64,000 bases of DNA, taken from JBFWWP01 sp050246115. Its GTDB lineage: Bacteria > Planctomycetota > UBA8108 > UBA1146 > JAJFFE01. The stretch is taken from NCBI GenBank assembly GCA_050246115.1, contig JBFWWP010000024.1, forward strand, positions 40,596 to 104,595, written 5' to 3'. Positions 17,792-25,937 of the stretch are shown piece after piece (the first letter of the stretch is position 1; each line of letters begins with the position of its first letter). A program made the translations under genes and the position numbers. The notes beneath the pieces are model-generated. The model saw only the letters and a program-made list of their open reading frames with translations, had not been told where the DNA came from and made no database searches.

Positions 17792-20700
17792 CTACCGGCC
17801 GCCCCCGAGGCCAGACAGCGCCGCGGTGAGACGCTGCAGCGTCGCTTGCGATGACTGCATGACCTGCTCGAGGTTGGCGAACTGACGCCGGAGCCGACCC
17901 TCGCGCTGGGTGAGGCGCTCCTCGGCGGCCTCGATGCGCTTCTCGAGCGCCTCGATGATTTGGTCGAAACCGTCCGAACGTGTCTGGATCACGCCATCCG
18001 TGGTGTTCACGAGCGCCTCGACCGCATCCGACAAGCGACCCCCGACCCCGACGTCCCCCGAGAGATCGATCGCAAAGCCGGTCAGCGTGGAACCGCCGGT
18101 GACGTTCGCCGAACGATTGAGGCCCAGATCGTTGAAGGCCGTGGAGCCGCCGACCGCGGTCACTCGCAAGCTGCTGCCCCCGGTCGTGAGGTCTTCGAGC
18201 ACGATCGAGTTGCCGGTCGCAGCGAGAGCCGCGGTCACATTGCCGCCGCCGGCGTTATTGATCGCCTCCAGGACATCCTCCAGCGTGACCGCTCCGTCGA
18301 GGTCGACGTCGACCTGGCTACCGTCGCGCAGTTGAATCCGGAACTCCGCGCCCGATCCGGTCGTGTCCACGCCCTGACCGTTGTTGAAGTCGGCGAGGGG
18401 CGTGGTGCCGGTGAGGGTTCGTGGAGCGGTGAAGAAGCGCTCTACCGCAGCGGGGTCCGCCGCGAGCGCCGCGGCGAACTCCGTGCGATCGAGAGTCACA
18501 CGGTCCCCGGTCACGCGCAATCCGAGCTGCGCGGCGAGAGAGTAGCGGTTGCCGGTCTCGGCCAGGGGGCGCGTGAGGCTGCGCAGCAAGTTGTCCTTCA
18601 GACCGCGCAGCGTACCATCGCCAACCAGCAGCCCTTGAGTGTTGGCCTCGAGATCGAAGGCGGTGAGGTCGTTGATCACGCTCAGCACATCGTTGAAGCG
18701 CGCCAACAACTCCTCGACTTCATCGACGACCGCCTCCGAGTCGCGCTGAATCGTCACTCGCACCGGTGATGCGTCTACTTCCTGGGCCGTGATGGTCAGT
18801 CCTTCGACGACGTTCGAGTAGCTGTTCGAGCGGCTGCGCAGCAGCACCGGTTGCGTTCCGGCCCCACTCTCTCCATAGAAGACCACGCCGTCTTGCGCCC
18901 GCGCGGTCTCCTGGAAGCTGAGGTTGCTCCCGACGACATCGACGAGCAAACGCGACCCCGCGCCCGTTTGGTTGCTCACGAGGCTGAGCCGAAACGGGTT
19001 CTGCCCCGAACCATCGTTGACGACGCTCACCGCGACATCGAGACCGAGATCGGCGATGGCAGCTCTGACGTCGTCCAGCGTGTCGTCGGCGCCGATCGTG
19101 ATCGACTTCTCGAAAGCTCCGTCGATCACATTGGGAGTTCCAGCTTCGGCGCTACCGAGAATGTTGAGGTCGCGCGCCGTGCGGCCACCGGCAACCTCTT
19201 CGATGCGAAGCGTGCCGGCACCGGCCGAGGACGTGATCAGGAGGCCGTTTCCGTCGGCGTTGATGCCCACGGTGACGGCGCTACCGACCACCGACGCCGC
19301 ACCCTGGATGTCGCGGATGATCTCGCCGATCGTGTCTTCCTGCGACAGGTCCACCGTGAAGGCGATCCCCGCGGAATCGACGATCCGAACCGACCCACCC
19401 GCGACGCCACGCCCTCCGTTCAGACTCGACAACCGCGTGTTCTCGTGGATGTAGCGTGGATCGAGGTCGGTCCCCTGCAACGTGGTAGTCGTGACCGGGC
19501 CGACCAATAGACCCAGGTCTGCCGCGGTCGTACTGCCGGCTTCGGAAACCTGCAGGGCGCCGTTCCCGCCGGAGGTGTCGCGCAAGAGCAAGCCGTTGCC
19601 ATTGGGGGTCGTGCTCGCCGTGACTCCAGCGCCTGCAGCATTGATGGCGCGAATCACGTCCTGGAGCGTCTCCGCGGCCGACAGGTCGATCGCCGTGCTG
19701 GCGCCGGCCCGGTTCTGGACCAGAATCGAGCCGCTCGCGACACCGCTACCACCGCGAAGTGTCGCGAGCAGGACATCGTTCAGGCCCGCGAGTACGCGCG
19801 TGCCGTTCGCGGTCCCACCGCCGTGCGTGCCGGCCAAGCCAAGGTCGCTGGCTGCGCTGCCGACCGTGGCGTTCGCGACGACGAGGGAGCCGCCCCCACC
19901 GGATGTGTCCAGAAGATCGAAGCCGTCGCCGGTGGCATTGACCGAGAGCGTGAGGTTCCCGCCGGTTGCCGTGGTCACGGCGTCGATCAGGTCCTGCACC
20001 GTGCTCAACGAGTCGACGTCCACGCCTGCCGTGGATCCGTCCGTCAGGGTGAACAGCAGGTCGGCGGCGGCGCTGCCGCTGCCGCGCAGGCCCAGCCCGT
20101 CGCCCAGCCCCGAGAGGAGCGAGTCCACGCCGAGGGTGCGAATCGCACTGCCCGCGAGCGTTCCCACCGCGCTGCCGAGAATCCCGAGGTCGGCAGCGGT
20201 TTGCCCGGTGCCGATCTCCTCGACCTGCAACGAACCGGGGCCCCCGGATTGATCGACCAACACCAGGGCGCGGCCCACGTTGGTGGTGCCCGTGCCCGCA
20301 ACCTGCGCGACGACGTCAACTCCGGTCGCGTCGTTGATCGCAGCGATGACGTCGTCGACCGTGATCGCGGTGCTGAGGTCGACCACCGCCGTGTTGCCCG
20401 CGCCATCCGTGACGCGAATCGACCCCCGTGCGACCCCTAGCCCCCCGTTGAGCGCATCGAGTTCGGTAGCACCGTCTACGAAGCCACCCCCCAGCTCCAA
20501 GCTGAGCGTCCCGGCGCCGACCGGTGAAGCGTCGGCCGTGGCAAAGCCCCGTGACACGAACTGACTACCGCGGGCAAGCTGCGCGACCCGGAAGCTGTAG
20601 GTGCCCGGCGGAACCCCGGGCCCGGCGGAGGCCACGAGGGTCTCCGGTCGAGTCGAGCTCACAGAGACTGCCTTGAACGTCGAGGGGTTTGCCAAGCGCC

Positions 20701-20881
20701 CGGCGGAAACCTGTAGGTTCAGCAAGCGTGCCGAGAGATCGAGGAACGCCGTCTGACGGCTCCGCGCCAACTCCACCTGGTTGGTGATGAGTTGAATTGG
20801 CCGCCGTTCGAGCGAGAGAATGTCGTTGATGATTCCCGTCGTGTCCAACCCCGACACGAGTCCGTCGATCGTTATTGGCAC
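17792..20881 (-). CDS. fliD: Flagellar filament cap FliD, expanded with hook-IN repeats
   Basis: 1029 aa, against about 450-700 in most bacteria. FliD caps the filament and inserts flagellin. The N-terminal FliD domain (ITIDGLVSGLDTTGIINDILSLERRPI) and a C-terminal coiled coil (QIIEALEKRIEAAEERLTQREGRLRRQFANLEQVM) are intact. The size comes from at least five repeats of about 95 residues with the frame (S/A)LNGG-x-GV-x-x-GS-(I/V)-x-(I/V)-x-(D/N)-x-AG ... TV-x-D(V/L)I-x-AIN ... L-x-(L/V)-x(D/E) ... A-x-DLG(I/L), the flagellin hook-IN motif family. Four lie before and one inside the C-terminal half. I chose GTG 20881 because GGAGAGG precedes it by 8 bases and VPITIDGL is the conserved start. 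Confidence 0.93.
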   Translation of the reverse strand: MPITIDGLVSGLDTTGIINDILSLERRPIQLITNQVELARSRQTAFLDLSARLLNLQVSAGRLANPSTFKAVSVSSTRPETLVASAGPGVPPGTYSFRVAQLARGSQFVSRGFATADASPVGAGTLSLELGGGFVDGATELDALNGGLGVARGSIRVTDGAGNTAVVDLSTAITVDDVIAAINDATGVDVVAQVAGTGTTNVGRALVLVDQSGGPGSLQVEEIGTGQTAADLGILGSAVGTLAGSAIRTLGVDSLLSGLGDGLGLRGSGSAAADLLFTLTDGSTAGVDVDSLSTVQDLIDAVTTATGGNLTLSVNATGDGFDLLDTSGGGGSLVVANATVGSAASDLGLAGTHGGGTANGTRVLAGLNDVLLATLRGGSGVASGSILVQNRAGASTAIDLSAAETLQDVIRAINAAGAGVTASTTPNGNGLLLRDTSGGNGALQVSEAGSTTAADLGLLVGPVTTTTLQGTDLDPRYIHENTRLSSLNGGRGVAGGSVRIVDSAGIAFTVDLSQEDTIGEIIRDIQGAASVVGSAVTVGINADGNGLLITSSAGAGTLRIEEVAGGRTARDLNILGSAEAGTPNVIDGAFEKSITIGADDTLDDVRAAIADLGLDVAVSVVNDGSGQNPFRLSLVSNQTGAGSRLLVDVVGSNLSFQETARAQDGVVFYGESGAGTQPVLLRSRSNSYSNVVEGLTITAQEVDASPVRVTIQRDSEAVVDEVEELLARFNDVLSVINDLTAFDLEANTQGLLVGDGTLRGLKDNLLRSLTRPLAETGNRYSLAAQLGLRVTGDRVTLDRTEFAAALAADPAAVERFFTAPRTLTGTTPLADFNNGQGVDTTGSGAEFRIQLRDGSQVDVDLDGAVTLEDVLEAINNAGGGNVTAALAATGNSIVLEDLTTGGSSLRVTAVGGSTAFNDLGLNRSANVTGGSTLTGFAIDLSGDVGVGGRLSDAVEALVNTTDGVIQTRSDGFDQIIEALEKRIEAAEERLTQREGRLRRQFANLEQVMQSSQATLQRLTAALSGLGGGR

Positions 20882-21113
20882 TGCGCGCCGCCTCTCCGTT
20901 CGTGAGCACGATTCGACCCCGACCCGCGCGATCGACGCACCTCGCGACCGCCCGAGACGCAACGTGGCGGTTCGATGTCCGTAGTCCAGCGCGCCATGCC
21001 CCGGCAAGCGCGGCATGCGCTTGATTCGGGACCTAGGAGACTGTCGGAAAGCCCATTCCGACGCGAATCGCCGATGAACGCGCCAACTCCGAAAGATGCT
21101 CAGCTCGACGTGT
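20882..21113 (-). other. flaG-fliD intergenic segment with a 7-bp hairpin
   Basis: 232 bp without a gene on either strand. It contains a perfect 7-bp inverted repeat, GTCGGAA/TTCCGAC (21043-21049 and 21056-21062, 6-base loop). There is no T-tract, so it is not a good intrinsic terminator. It could stabilise mRNA ends or separate fliD expression from flagellin. No promoter could be assigned with confidence. Confidence 0.4.
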
Positions 21114-21515
21114 TTAGGCCCGATCGTCGAGCAACGCGCCGGTCAGGTCCTGAAAGAACGACCTCAGGCCCCGGAGTCGGTCCGGCGGGATTTCCCTGAT
21201 CACTTCATCGGATCCCTTGTCGACGACCTGAACCACCAGGTCCTTGCCCTCGCCCGAAACGTCGAACCGAATCCCCCGCTCCCGCGGAACCTTGAGATTG
21301 ATCTCGGCAACCAGCTTCTGCAGCGCCTCGAGATCGAGTCCCTGCCGCGCCGGCGGCGAGGCGGTTTCCGTCGCCGCGGACTGCGGTCGCGCCTGACCCT
21401 CCGCGGCCGCTGCCGCCGACCCTGTCTTCAAGGGGGCGTGACCGGACGTGGCGCGAGTCGGACTTGCTGCCGCCGCACGCCCGCCATCGAGTGCGTTCAA
21501 CCCTAGATCGTTCAT
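21114..21515 (-). CDS. flaG: FlaG-family flagellar protein
   Basis: 133 aa. Residues 1-55 are a low-complexity Ala/Thr/Pro-rich segment. The FlaG domain follows: LEALQKLVAEINLKVPRERGIRFDVSGEGKDLVVQVVDKGSDEVIREIPPDRL. The pattern (F/L)-x-(V/F)-x(7,9)-(V/I)-x-(V/I)-x-D-x-x-T/S-x-EVIR-(Q/E)IP is diagnostic. FlaG influences filament length or filament-cap maturation in other bacteria (family knowledge). It lies between flagellin 1 and fliD, its standard place. Confidence 0.88.
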   Translation of the reverse strand: MNDLGLNALDGGRAAAASPTRATSGHAPLKTGSAAAAAEGQARPQSAATETASPPARQGLDLEALQKLVAEINLKVPRERGIRFDVSGEGKDLVVQVVDKGSDEVIREIPPDRLRGLRSFFQDLTGALLDDRA

Positions 21516-21599
21516 TGTGTCGCTCCTTGATCTGTTGGAGTCGCAACCGCCCCCGCCGCGCCGGGGTCGGCGAGACGGGGGCCGACTCCTCTACTGCGT

Positions 21600-23051
21600 T
21601 TAGCCGAGCAGCGTCAGGACGGACTGCGAGATCAGATTCGACTGGGCCAGCACCGAGATGCCGGACTGGTACAGAATCTGGTTCCGCGTGAACGCCGCGG
21701 TCTCCGCGGCGAAGTCCAAGTCACGAATCGACGACTCCGACGCCGTCAGGTTCTCGGTCGCGACGGCGAGCGACGACAGGTTCGAGTCCACCGTCTGCGC
21801 CTTGAAGGCACCGAGATAGGCGCGCAGGTCTGTTACCTGGTTGATCGCGGCATCGACGATCCGCAAAGCGTTGTTGGCATTCGCGGTGAGATCGTTGCTG
21901 CCGCCCGAGACGAGCGATGACAAGAAGCCACCGATCGTCACGGTGCTGCCGGCAATGCCGTTGACCGTCCGCGTCTCGTTGCCCAACAGGCTCGAGTGCA
22001 CGCTGCGGATCCCGAGTTGCTCGCGGTCGCTGGCGGCCCCGGTCTCGTTCAATTGGAACGTGAGCCCCGAGTTCTTGAGCGTGAAGGTGTGGTTACCCGC
22101 CGCAACCCCGTCGGCCAGCGTGATGTCCCCGGTCAGGATGTCCGACACGACCCGCAGGTTGTGACCATCGGCGCTGAACTGCACGCCGTTGATGTTGCCT
22201 CCGATGTCGCGCCCGACGTCGGTCTGGACCCCGCTGGCGCTGGTCAAACCACCACCCGCGTTGAGGGTTCCCGTCACGACCTCGACCGTAACCGAGTTCT
22301 TGCTGCCGTAGTCGACGCTGAACAGGCGACCCGACGACGCGAACACGCCCGTGTCCGCGGTGTAGATATTGACCGCGTCATCGAACTGGACGACGGTGGT
22401 GCTGCTCGCGATCACAATGTCTTGCGTACCCGCGGAGCCCGTCAGGCGGATGGTCGCCCCGTTCGCCGACGTGCCGCCGTAGGCGGCGCCGGCAAAGAGC
22501 GTGGCTTGGCTGGCGATCTGCGACACGGTGACCGTGAACTGTTGCGAGGTTTGACCGTCGAAGGTCACACTCTGAACGTTCACGCTCTGAACCCCGGCGG
22601 CCTGTGAGGTCACCTGCAGCGCCGAACTGCCGTCGAGCAGCCGGCGCGAAGCGAACTTCGTGGTTTGGGCAATGCGGTCGATCGAACGGATCGAGTTGTC
22701 GATGGCGTCCTGTTCCGCGTCGATCTGCTCGGGCGAACTGGTGCCGGTGCTGAGCGCGAAGATGGCGGACTCTCGAATCCGAATCAGCAGGCTGTTGACC
22801 TCGTTGAGCGCGGCCTCGGTGGTGGATACGATGTTGGCCGCGTTCTGCGAGTTCTCAATGGCTTGCTGCATGGAAGTGATCTGCGCTCGCAGCTGCTCGG
22901 AGATCACCAAGCCGGACGGGTCGTCCGACGCCCGGTTCACGCGCAGGCCCGTCGACAACCGCTCGAGCGACTTCTGTTGCGACGCGTCCGAGCTGCGCAG
23001 GTTCCGGAGTGCCGTGATGGCCGGCACGTTCGTATTGATGCGAAGACCCAT
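21600..23051 (-). CDS. fliC: Flagellin 1
   Basis: 483 aa, the filament subunit. The N-terminal D0/D1 region opens MGLRINTNVPAITALRNL and includes LERLSTGLRVNRASDDPSGLVISEQLR. The C-terminal D1/D0 region is ATENLTASESSIRDLDFAAETAAFTRNQILYQSGISVLAQSN and ends QSVLTLLG. The central 200 residues (D2/D3) contain hook-IN-like strands (TIRLTGSAGTQDIVIASSTTVVQFDDAVNIYTADTGVFASSGRLF). SD AAGGAGGA precedes ATG 23051. A predicted CsrA hairpin (23079-23097) and a sigma-28-like promoter (23309-23337) lie in the 468-bp leader. It has exactly the same length as flagellin 2 but a different core. Confidence 0.96.
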   Translation of the reverse strand: MGLRINTNVPAITALRNLRSSDASQQKSLERLSTGLRVNRASDDPSGLVISEQLRAQITSMQQAIENSQNAANIVSTTEAALNEVNSLLIRIRESAIFALSTGTSSPEQIDAEQDAIDNSIRSIDRIAQTTKFASRRLLDGSSALQVTSQAAGVQSVNVQSVTFDGQTSQQFTVTVSQIASQATLFAGAAYGGTSANGATIRLTGSAGTQDIVIASSTTVVQFDDAVNIYTADTGVFASSGRLFSVDYGSKNSVTVEVVTGTLNAGGGLTSASGVQTDVGRDIGGNINGVQFSADGHNLRVVSDILTGDITLADGVAAGNHTFTLKNSGLTFQLNETGAASDREQLGIRSVHSSLLGNETRTVNGIAGSTVTIGGFLSSLVSGGSNDLTANANNALRIVDAAINQVTDLRAYLGAFKAQTVDSNLSSLAVATENLTASESSIRDLDFAAETAAFTRNQILYQSGISVLAQSNLISQSVLTLLG

Positions 23052-23078
23052 GGGAAATCCTCCTTGATTCCGCGTGTA

Positions 23079-23097
23079 GCCGTCGATCCTTGACGGC
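23079..23097 (-). promoter_or_regulatory. Predicted CsrA-binding hairpin in the flagellin-1 leader
   Basis: On the minus strand GCCGTC-AAGGATC-GACGGC forms a 6-bp stem (7 with the flanking A-T pair) that presents AAGGA in a 7-base loop. This is the form of a high-affinity CsrA site. A second AAGGAGGA follows 12 bases later as the Shine-Dalgarno of flagellin 1 (23061-23067). In Bacillus, hag mRNA is repressed by CsrA bound to just such a loop site plus the SD. Here fliW and csrA are encoded directly upstream of the flagellins, so the same switch is likely. The site is seen in sequence; binding is inferred. Confidence 0.6.
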
Positions 23098-23308
23098 TTG
23101 GTCTGCCCTTACGGGCTAGGAGCAGGGCACCGACTTCGGGCCCGCCCTTCGAGATTCGTTCGTGGGTGTCGGTTTCCTCCTCTTTCGTCAGGTGCGTCCC
23201 GCGAAGGTCCGATTCGCGAACCGTCGCGCTCTGGCTCCAAGCCACGTGGCTTGGGGGTCCGGCGCCGTGCCCGTGGGTCCGGAACGCGTGCGGGCAGCGC
23301 TGTCGGAA

Positions 23309-23337
23309 CTATCGGTGGTGTTTCGAAGGAAACTTGG
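23309..23337 (-). promoter_or_regulatory. Sigma-28-like flagellin promoter candidate
   Basis: On the minus strand CCAAGTTT (23337-23330) and ACCGATAG (23316-23309) match the flagellar sigma factor boxes TAAAGTTT and GCCGATAA at 6 of 8 positions each. The spacing is 13 bases rather than the usual 11. It would start transcription about 250 bases ahead of flagellin 1, giving a long leader that includes the predicted CsrA hairpin. It is a weak-to-moderate candidate because spacing and both boxes are imperfect. Confidence 0.35.
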
Positions 23338-23519
23338 GTCGGGGGGGAGGGAGCGCGGCAAGCCCATGGTCGACAGCCACTTGCGGAAGTGACAATCTCT
23401 GTCGCGGAGCGAATCGGCGCGCGCCATTCGACGGCAACGGGTGACCGCGAGCGAGCGGCCCGCGAGCGAGGAGGGCAGCGCACCGCGCCCGCCAACCCTC
23501 CTCGCCGCGGGCGCGCGGG

Positions 23520-24971
23520 TTACTGCAAGAGCTGCAACACGCTCTGCGACAGCGCGTTGGTCTGGGCCAGCACGGAGATCCCGGACTGGAACAGGACCTG
23601 ACCACGAGCCAGCTCCGAGGTCTCGGCCGCGAAGTCGAGATCCCGGATGGTCGACTCACTCGCGGTGAGGTTCTCGATCGCGACCGACAGCTCGCGAATG
23701 CCTGGCTCGATGTTGTCGTGCACGAACGCACCCAGGAAGGCGCGGATGCTCGACACCTGGTCGATCGCCACGTCGATGATCTTCAGAGCATTCCCGGGGT
23801 CGTTGTGCAGATCGTTGTCACCCCCCGCGGTAAGCGTCGACAGAAAGCCGTAGGACTCCACGCCACCGGTCGTCGTGACCGTTCGCCCGAGGTTGTTCGA
23901 GTAGATGTTGGGGATGCCGATGACCGCTTGATCGGTCGGCACCGCGCGATTCGACAGCTGGAACAACAGGCCCGAGTTGCGAATGGTGAAATTGTACGAA
24001 CCCGCCGCGGACTGCGGTGCCAGGTTGATCGCACCCGAGAACACACTCGCGACGACGCTGAGACTGTTGCCCACCGCACGCACGGGTACCCCGTTGAGCG
24101 TCGCTCGGGCGTCGACACCGAAGTCGTCGACGAACTCGCCGACGCTGGTGACGGCGCCGGCCGCCCCGGTGAACCTGCCCGTGCCGCTCACCTGCTCGAT
24201 GCGAATCACGCCGGCGGACCCGAAGTCTTCACTGAACAGCATGCCCGCGCTCGCATAGATGCCGGTGTTCCCGCGGAGGATGTTGACCGCATCCTGAAAG
24301 GTAGTGAGCGTCGCGCCCGACGGGATCACGATGTCTTCGGTACCCAGGTTGCCGGTCACGCGCAACGTAACCGGCCCGCCGGAGGCCGCGACCCCGGTCG
24401 CACCCACCGCCGAGAGAATGGCCTGACTCGCGTTCTGACTGACGAGCAGACTAAACGTGGTCTCCGACGACCGCTGGTCGAACGTGACCGAGATGGGCTG
24501 GAGGTCGGTGATCTCGGACGAGCGCGCGCGAATGTCGAACGCGCTGTCGCCGTTCAACAAACTACGCGTGGCAAACCGCGTCGTCGCGGCCACCCGATCG
24601 ATGGCCTCGAGCAGTTGATCCACCGCGTCTTGCTCGGCATTGATCTGCTCGACCGAAGCGCCCCCGGTGTTGAGGGCGAACACCGCAGACTCCCGGATCT
24701 CGATGAGCATGGCGTTCACTTCGTTGAGCGCCGCCTCACTGGTATTGAGGAGGTTCGCGGCGAAGGACGCGTTCTCGGTGGCCTTGCGGAGGCTCGTCAC
24801 CTGCGCACGGAGTTGTTCCGAGATCACGAGACCCGAGGGATCGTCGGCAGCCCGATTGATGCGGAAGCCGGTCGAGAGCCGTTGGAGACTGGTGTTCAGA
24901 CGCTTGTCGTTCTGGCCTAGCAACCGCAAGGCCGTCAGCGACGAGGTGTTGGTGTTAATCCTGAGTCCCAT
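23520..24971 (-). CDS. fliC: Flagellin 2
   Basis: 483 aa flagellin paralogue. It opens MGLRINTNTSSLTALRLLGQ and has LQRLSTGFRINRAADDPSGLVISEQLRAQ. The C-terminal D1/D0 region is IENLTASESTIRDLDFAAETSELARGQVLFQSGISVLAQTN and ends QSVLQLLQ. The central region diverges from flagellin 1 but keeps the pattern VTLRVTGNLGTEDIVIPSGATLTTFQDAVNILRGNTGIYASAGMLFSEDFGS. ATG 24971 has SD AAGGAGG 7 bases upstream and lies 17 bp inside the csrA reading frame, so csrA translation crosses the flagellin ribosome-binding site. The 48-codon upstream extension was rejected because flagellins begin at MG-(L/F)-RINTN. Confidence 0.96.
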   Translation of the reverse strand: MGLRINTNTSSLTALRLLGQNDKRLNTSLQRLSTGFRINRAADDPSGLVISEQLRAQVTSLRKATENASFAANLLNTSEAALNEVNAMLIEIRESAVFALNTGGASVEQINAEQDAVDQLLEAIDRVAATTRFATRSLLNGDSAFDIRARSSEITDLQPISVTFDQRSSETTFSLLVSQNASQAILSAVGATGVAASGGPVTLRVTGNLGTEDIVIPSGATLTTFQDAVNILRGNTGIYASAGMLFSEDFGSAGVIRIEQVSGTGRFTGAAGAVTSVGEFVDDFGVDARATLNGVPVRAVGNSLSVVASVFSGAINLAPQSAAGSYNFTIRNSGLLFQLSNRAVPTDQAVIGIPNIYSNNLGRTVTTTGGVESYGFLSTLTAGGDNDLHNDPGNALKIIDVAIDQVSSIRAFLGAFVHDNIEPGIRELSVAIENLTASESTIRDLDFAAETSELARGQVLFQSGISVLAQTNALSQSVLQLLQ

Positions 24972-25299
24972 GACCTGCCTCCTTTCCTTTCGACTTTCCC
25001 TTGTTCCCGCGCCGGGCCGGCGCGAGGTCGGTAGCGCTCGCCCGACCGCGGCTCGCAGGGAGGAGCCCAGCGTTCCCGCGCAGTAGCTGTTGAGCACGCT
25101 CGAGTCCGACGGCATCGACGGCCAAGGACTCGCGGTTCGCGTTCATGATCTCGAGATAGACTTCCTGGCGGTGTACGCTGACGTCCGCCGGTGCCTGCAC
25201 CCCGAGGCGCACGCGGTCGCCCTTCACGTTGAGCACGCGGACGACGATGTCGTCGCCGATACGGATCTCTTGGTCGCAGGTTCGGGTCAGGACGAGCAT
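24955..25299 (-). CDS. csrA: Carbon storage/translation regulator CsrA with extended tail
   Basis: 114 aa, where typical CsrA is 55-75. The core MLVLTRTCDQEIRIGDDIVVRVLNVKGDRVRLGVQAPADVSVHRQEVYLEI has the strand layout and the RNA-contacting (V/L)-x-(V/A)-HR-x-E-(V/I) motif near residue 44. A tail of about 50 residues follows, rich in Ala/Arg and then Gly/Lys (RRGNKGKSKGKEAGHG), which could add non-specific RNA affinity. CsrA represses flagellin translation and is antagonised by FliW. The start overlaps the fliW stop by 13 bp, and the stop lies 17 bp inside flagellin 2, so the three genes are physically interlocked. Confidence 0.95.
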   Translation of the reverse strand: MLVLTRTCDQEIRIGDDIVVRVLNVKGDRVRLGVQAPADVSVHRQEVYLEIMNANRESLAVDAVGLERAQQLLRGNAGLLPASRGRASATDLAPARRGNKGKSKGKEAGHGTQD

Positions 25300-25781
25300 T
25301 CGGCACCGCCCTCCGACCCGGCGAAGAGTCGCGCACGCACCGGGTATTCATCGCCCGCCAGCACCAACTGGACGCCCACGGACGTATGCGGGTTCACGAC
25401 CAACGGACCGCGCAGGTTCGCCGTGATCTGCTGCGGATCTTGCGGGACCACCAGAATCACACAGACCAGGCCGTCCTCGGGGTCCTGGACCGCAAGCGCA
25501 GCCTGATCCTCCTTCGACAGTGGCACCACGTACTCGGGAAAGAAGTGGCGCGGCTCGCACACCACGAAGGCCAGACCGGGGTCGTCCGCGGACTGCATCC
25601 AGAAGAACGGACCGCTGTCTTCGTGATCGTGGAGAAATACGAAGCGCCGCGCCTGCGGCAGGCCCACGAGGCCGCGCGGGAACTCCAGAATCCTCTCTGG
25701 TGGAACCTCGACCTCACCGAAACGAACGGTCGAGACGGTGACCATCTCGGCCTCTCGCGTGGTGGTCATCTGCTCATCCAT
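25287..25781 (-). CDS. fliW: Flagellar assembly factor FliW
   Basis: 164 aa. FliW binds CsrA and frees flagellin mRNA when cytosolic flagellin is low. Family marks are VTVSTVRFGEVEVPPERILEFPRGLVGLPQARRFVFL, FFWMQSADDPGLAFVVCEP, and VVNPHTSVGVQLVL near the end. The start ATG 25781 has AAGGA 7 bases upstream. The longer reading frame to 25868 is not supported by an SD. It overlaps csrA by 13 bp, the classic fliW-csrA pairing. Confidence 0.95.
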   Translation of the reverse strand: MDEQMTTTREAEMVTVSTVRFGEVEVPPERILEFPRGLVGLPQARRFVFLHDHEDSGPFFWMQSADDPGLAFVVCEPRHFFPEYVVPLSKEDQAALAVQDPEDGLVCVILVVPQDPQQITANLRGPLVVNPHTSVGVQLVLAGDEYPVRARLFAGSEGGAECSS

Positions 25782-25937
25782 GGCAATCCTTCCGCGGCTG
25801 GGCGGCATTCGCGACGATCCGCGATCGACGACACCCGAGCCAGTTCCCTCTACCCACGTTGCCTTCACTCCTCGTCGCCCGGTCGCAGCAGGAGGCGTCC
25901 GCCGAGGCCGGGTCCCCGACGTACACTCCGTCGTGCC

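Larger units (their letters stand above)
23052..23519 (-). other. Intergenic leader between the two flagellin genes
   Basis: 468 bp without a convincing gene. Apart from the two regulatory features called separately, I see no terminator with a T-tract after flagellin 2, so read-through into flagellin 1 is possible. Several ORFs of 70-140 codons cross it on both strands, but they lack ribosome-binding sites and resemble no family. Confidence 0.5.
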
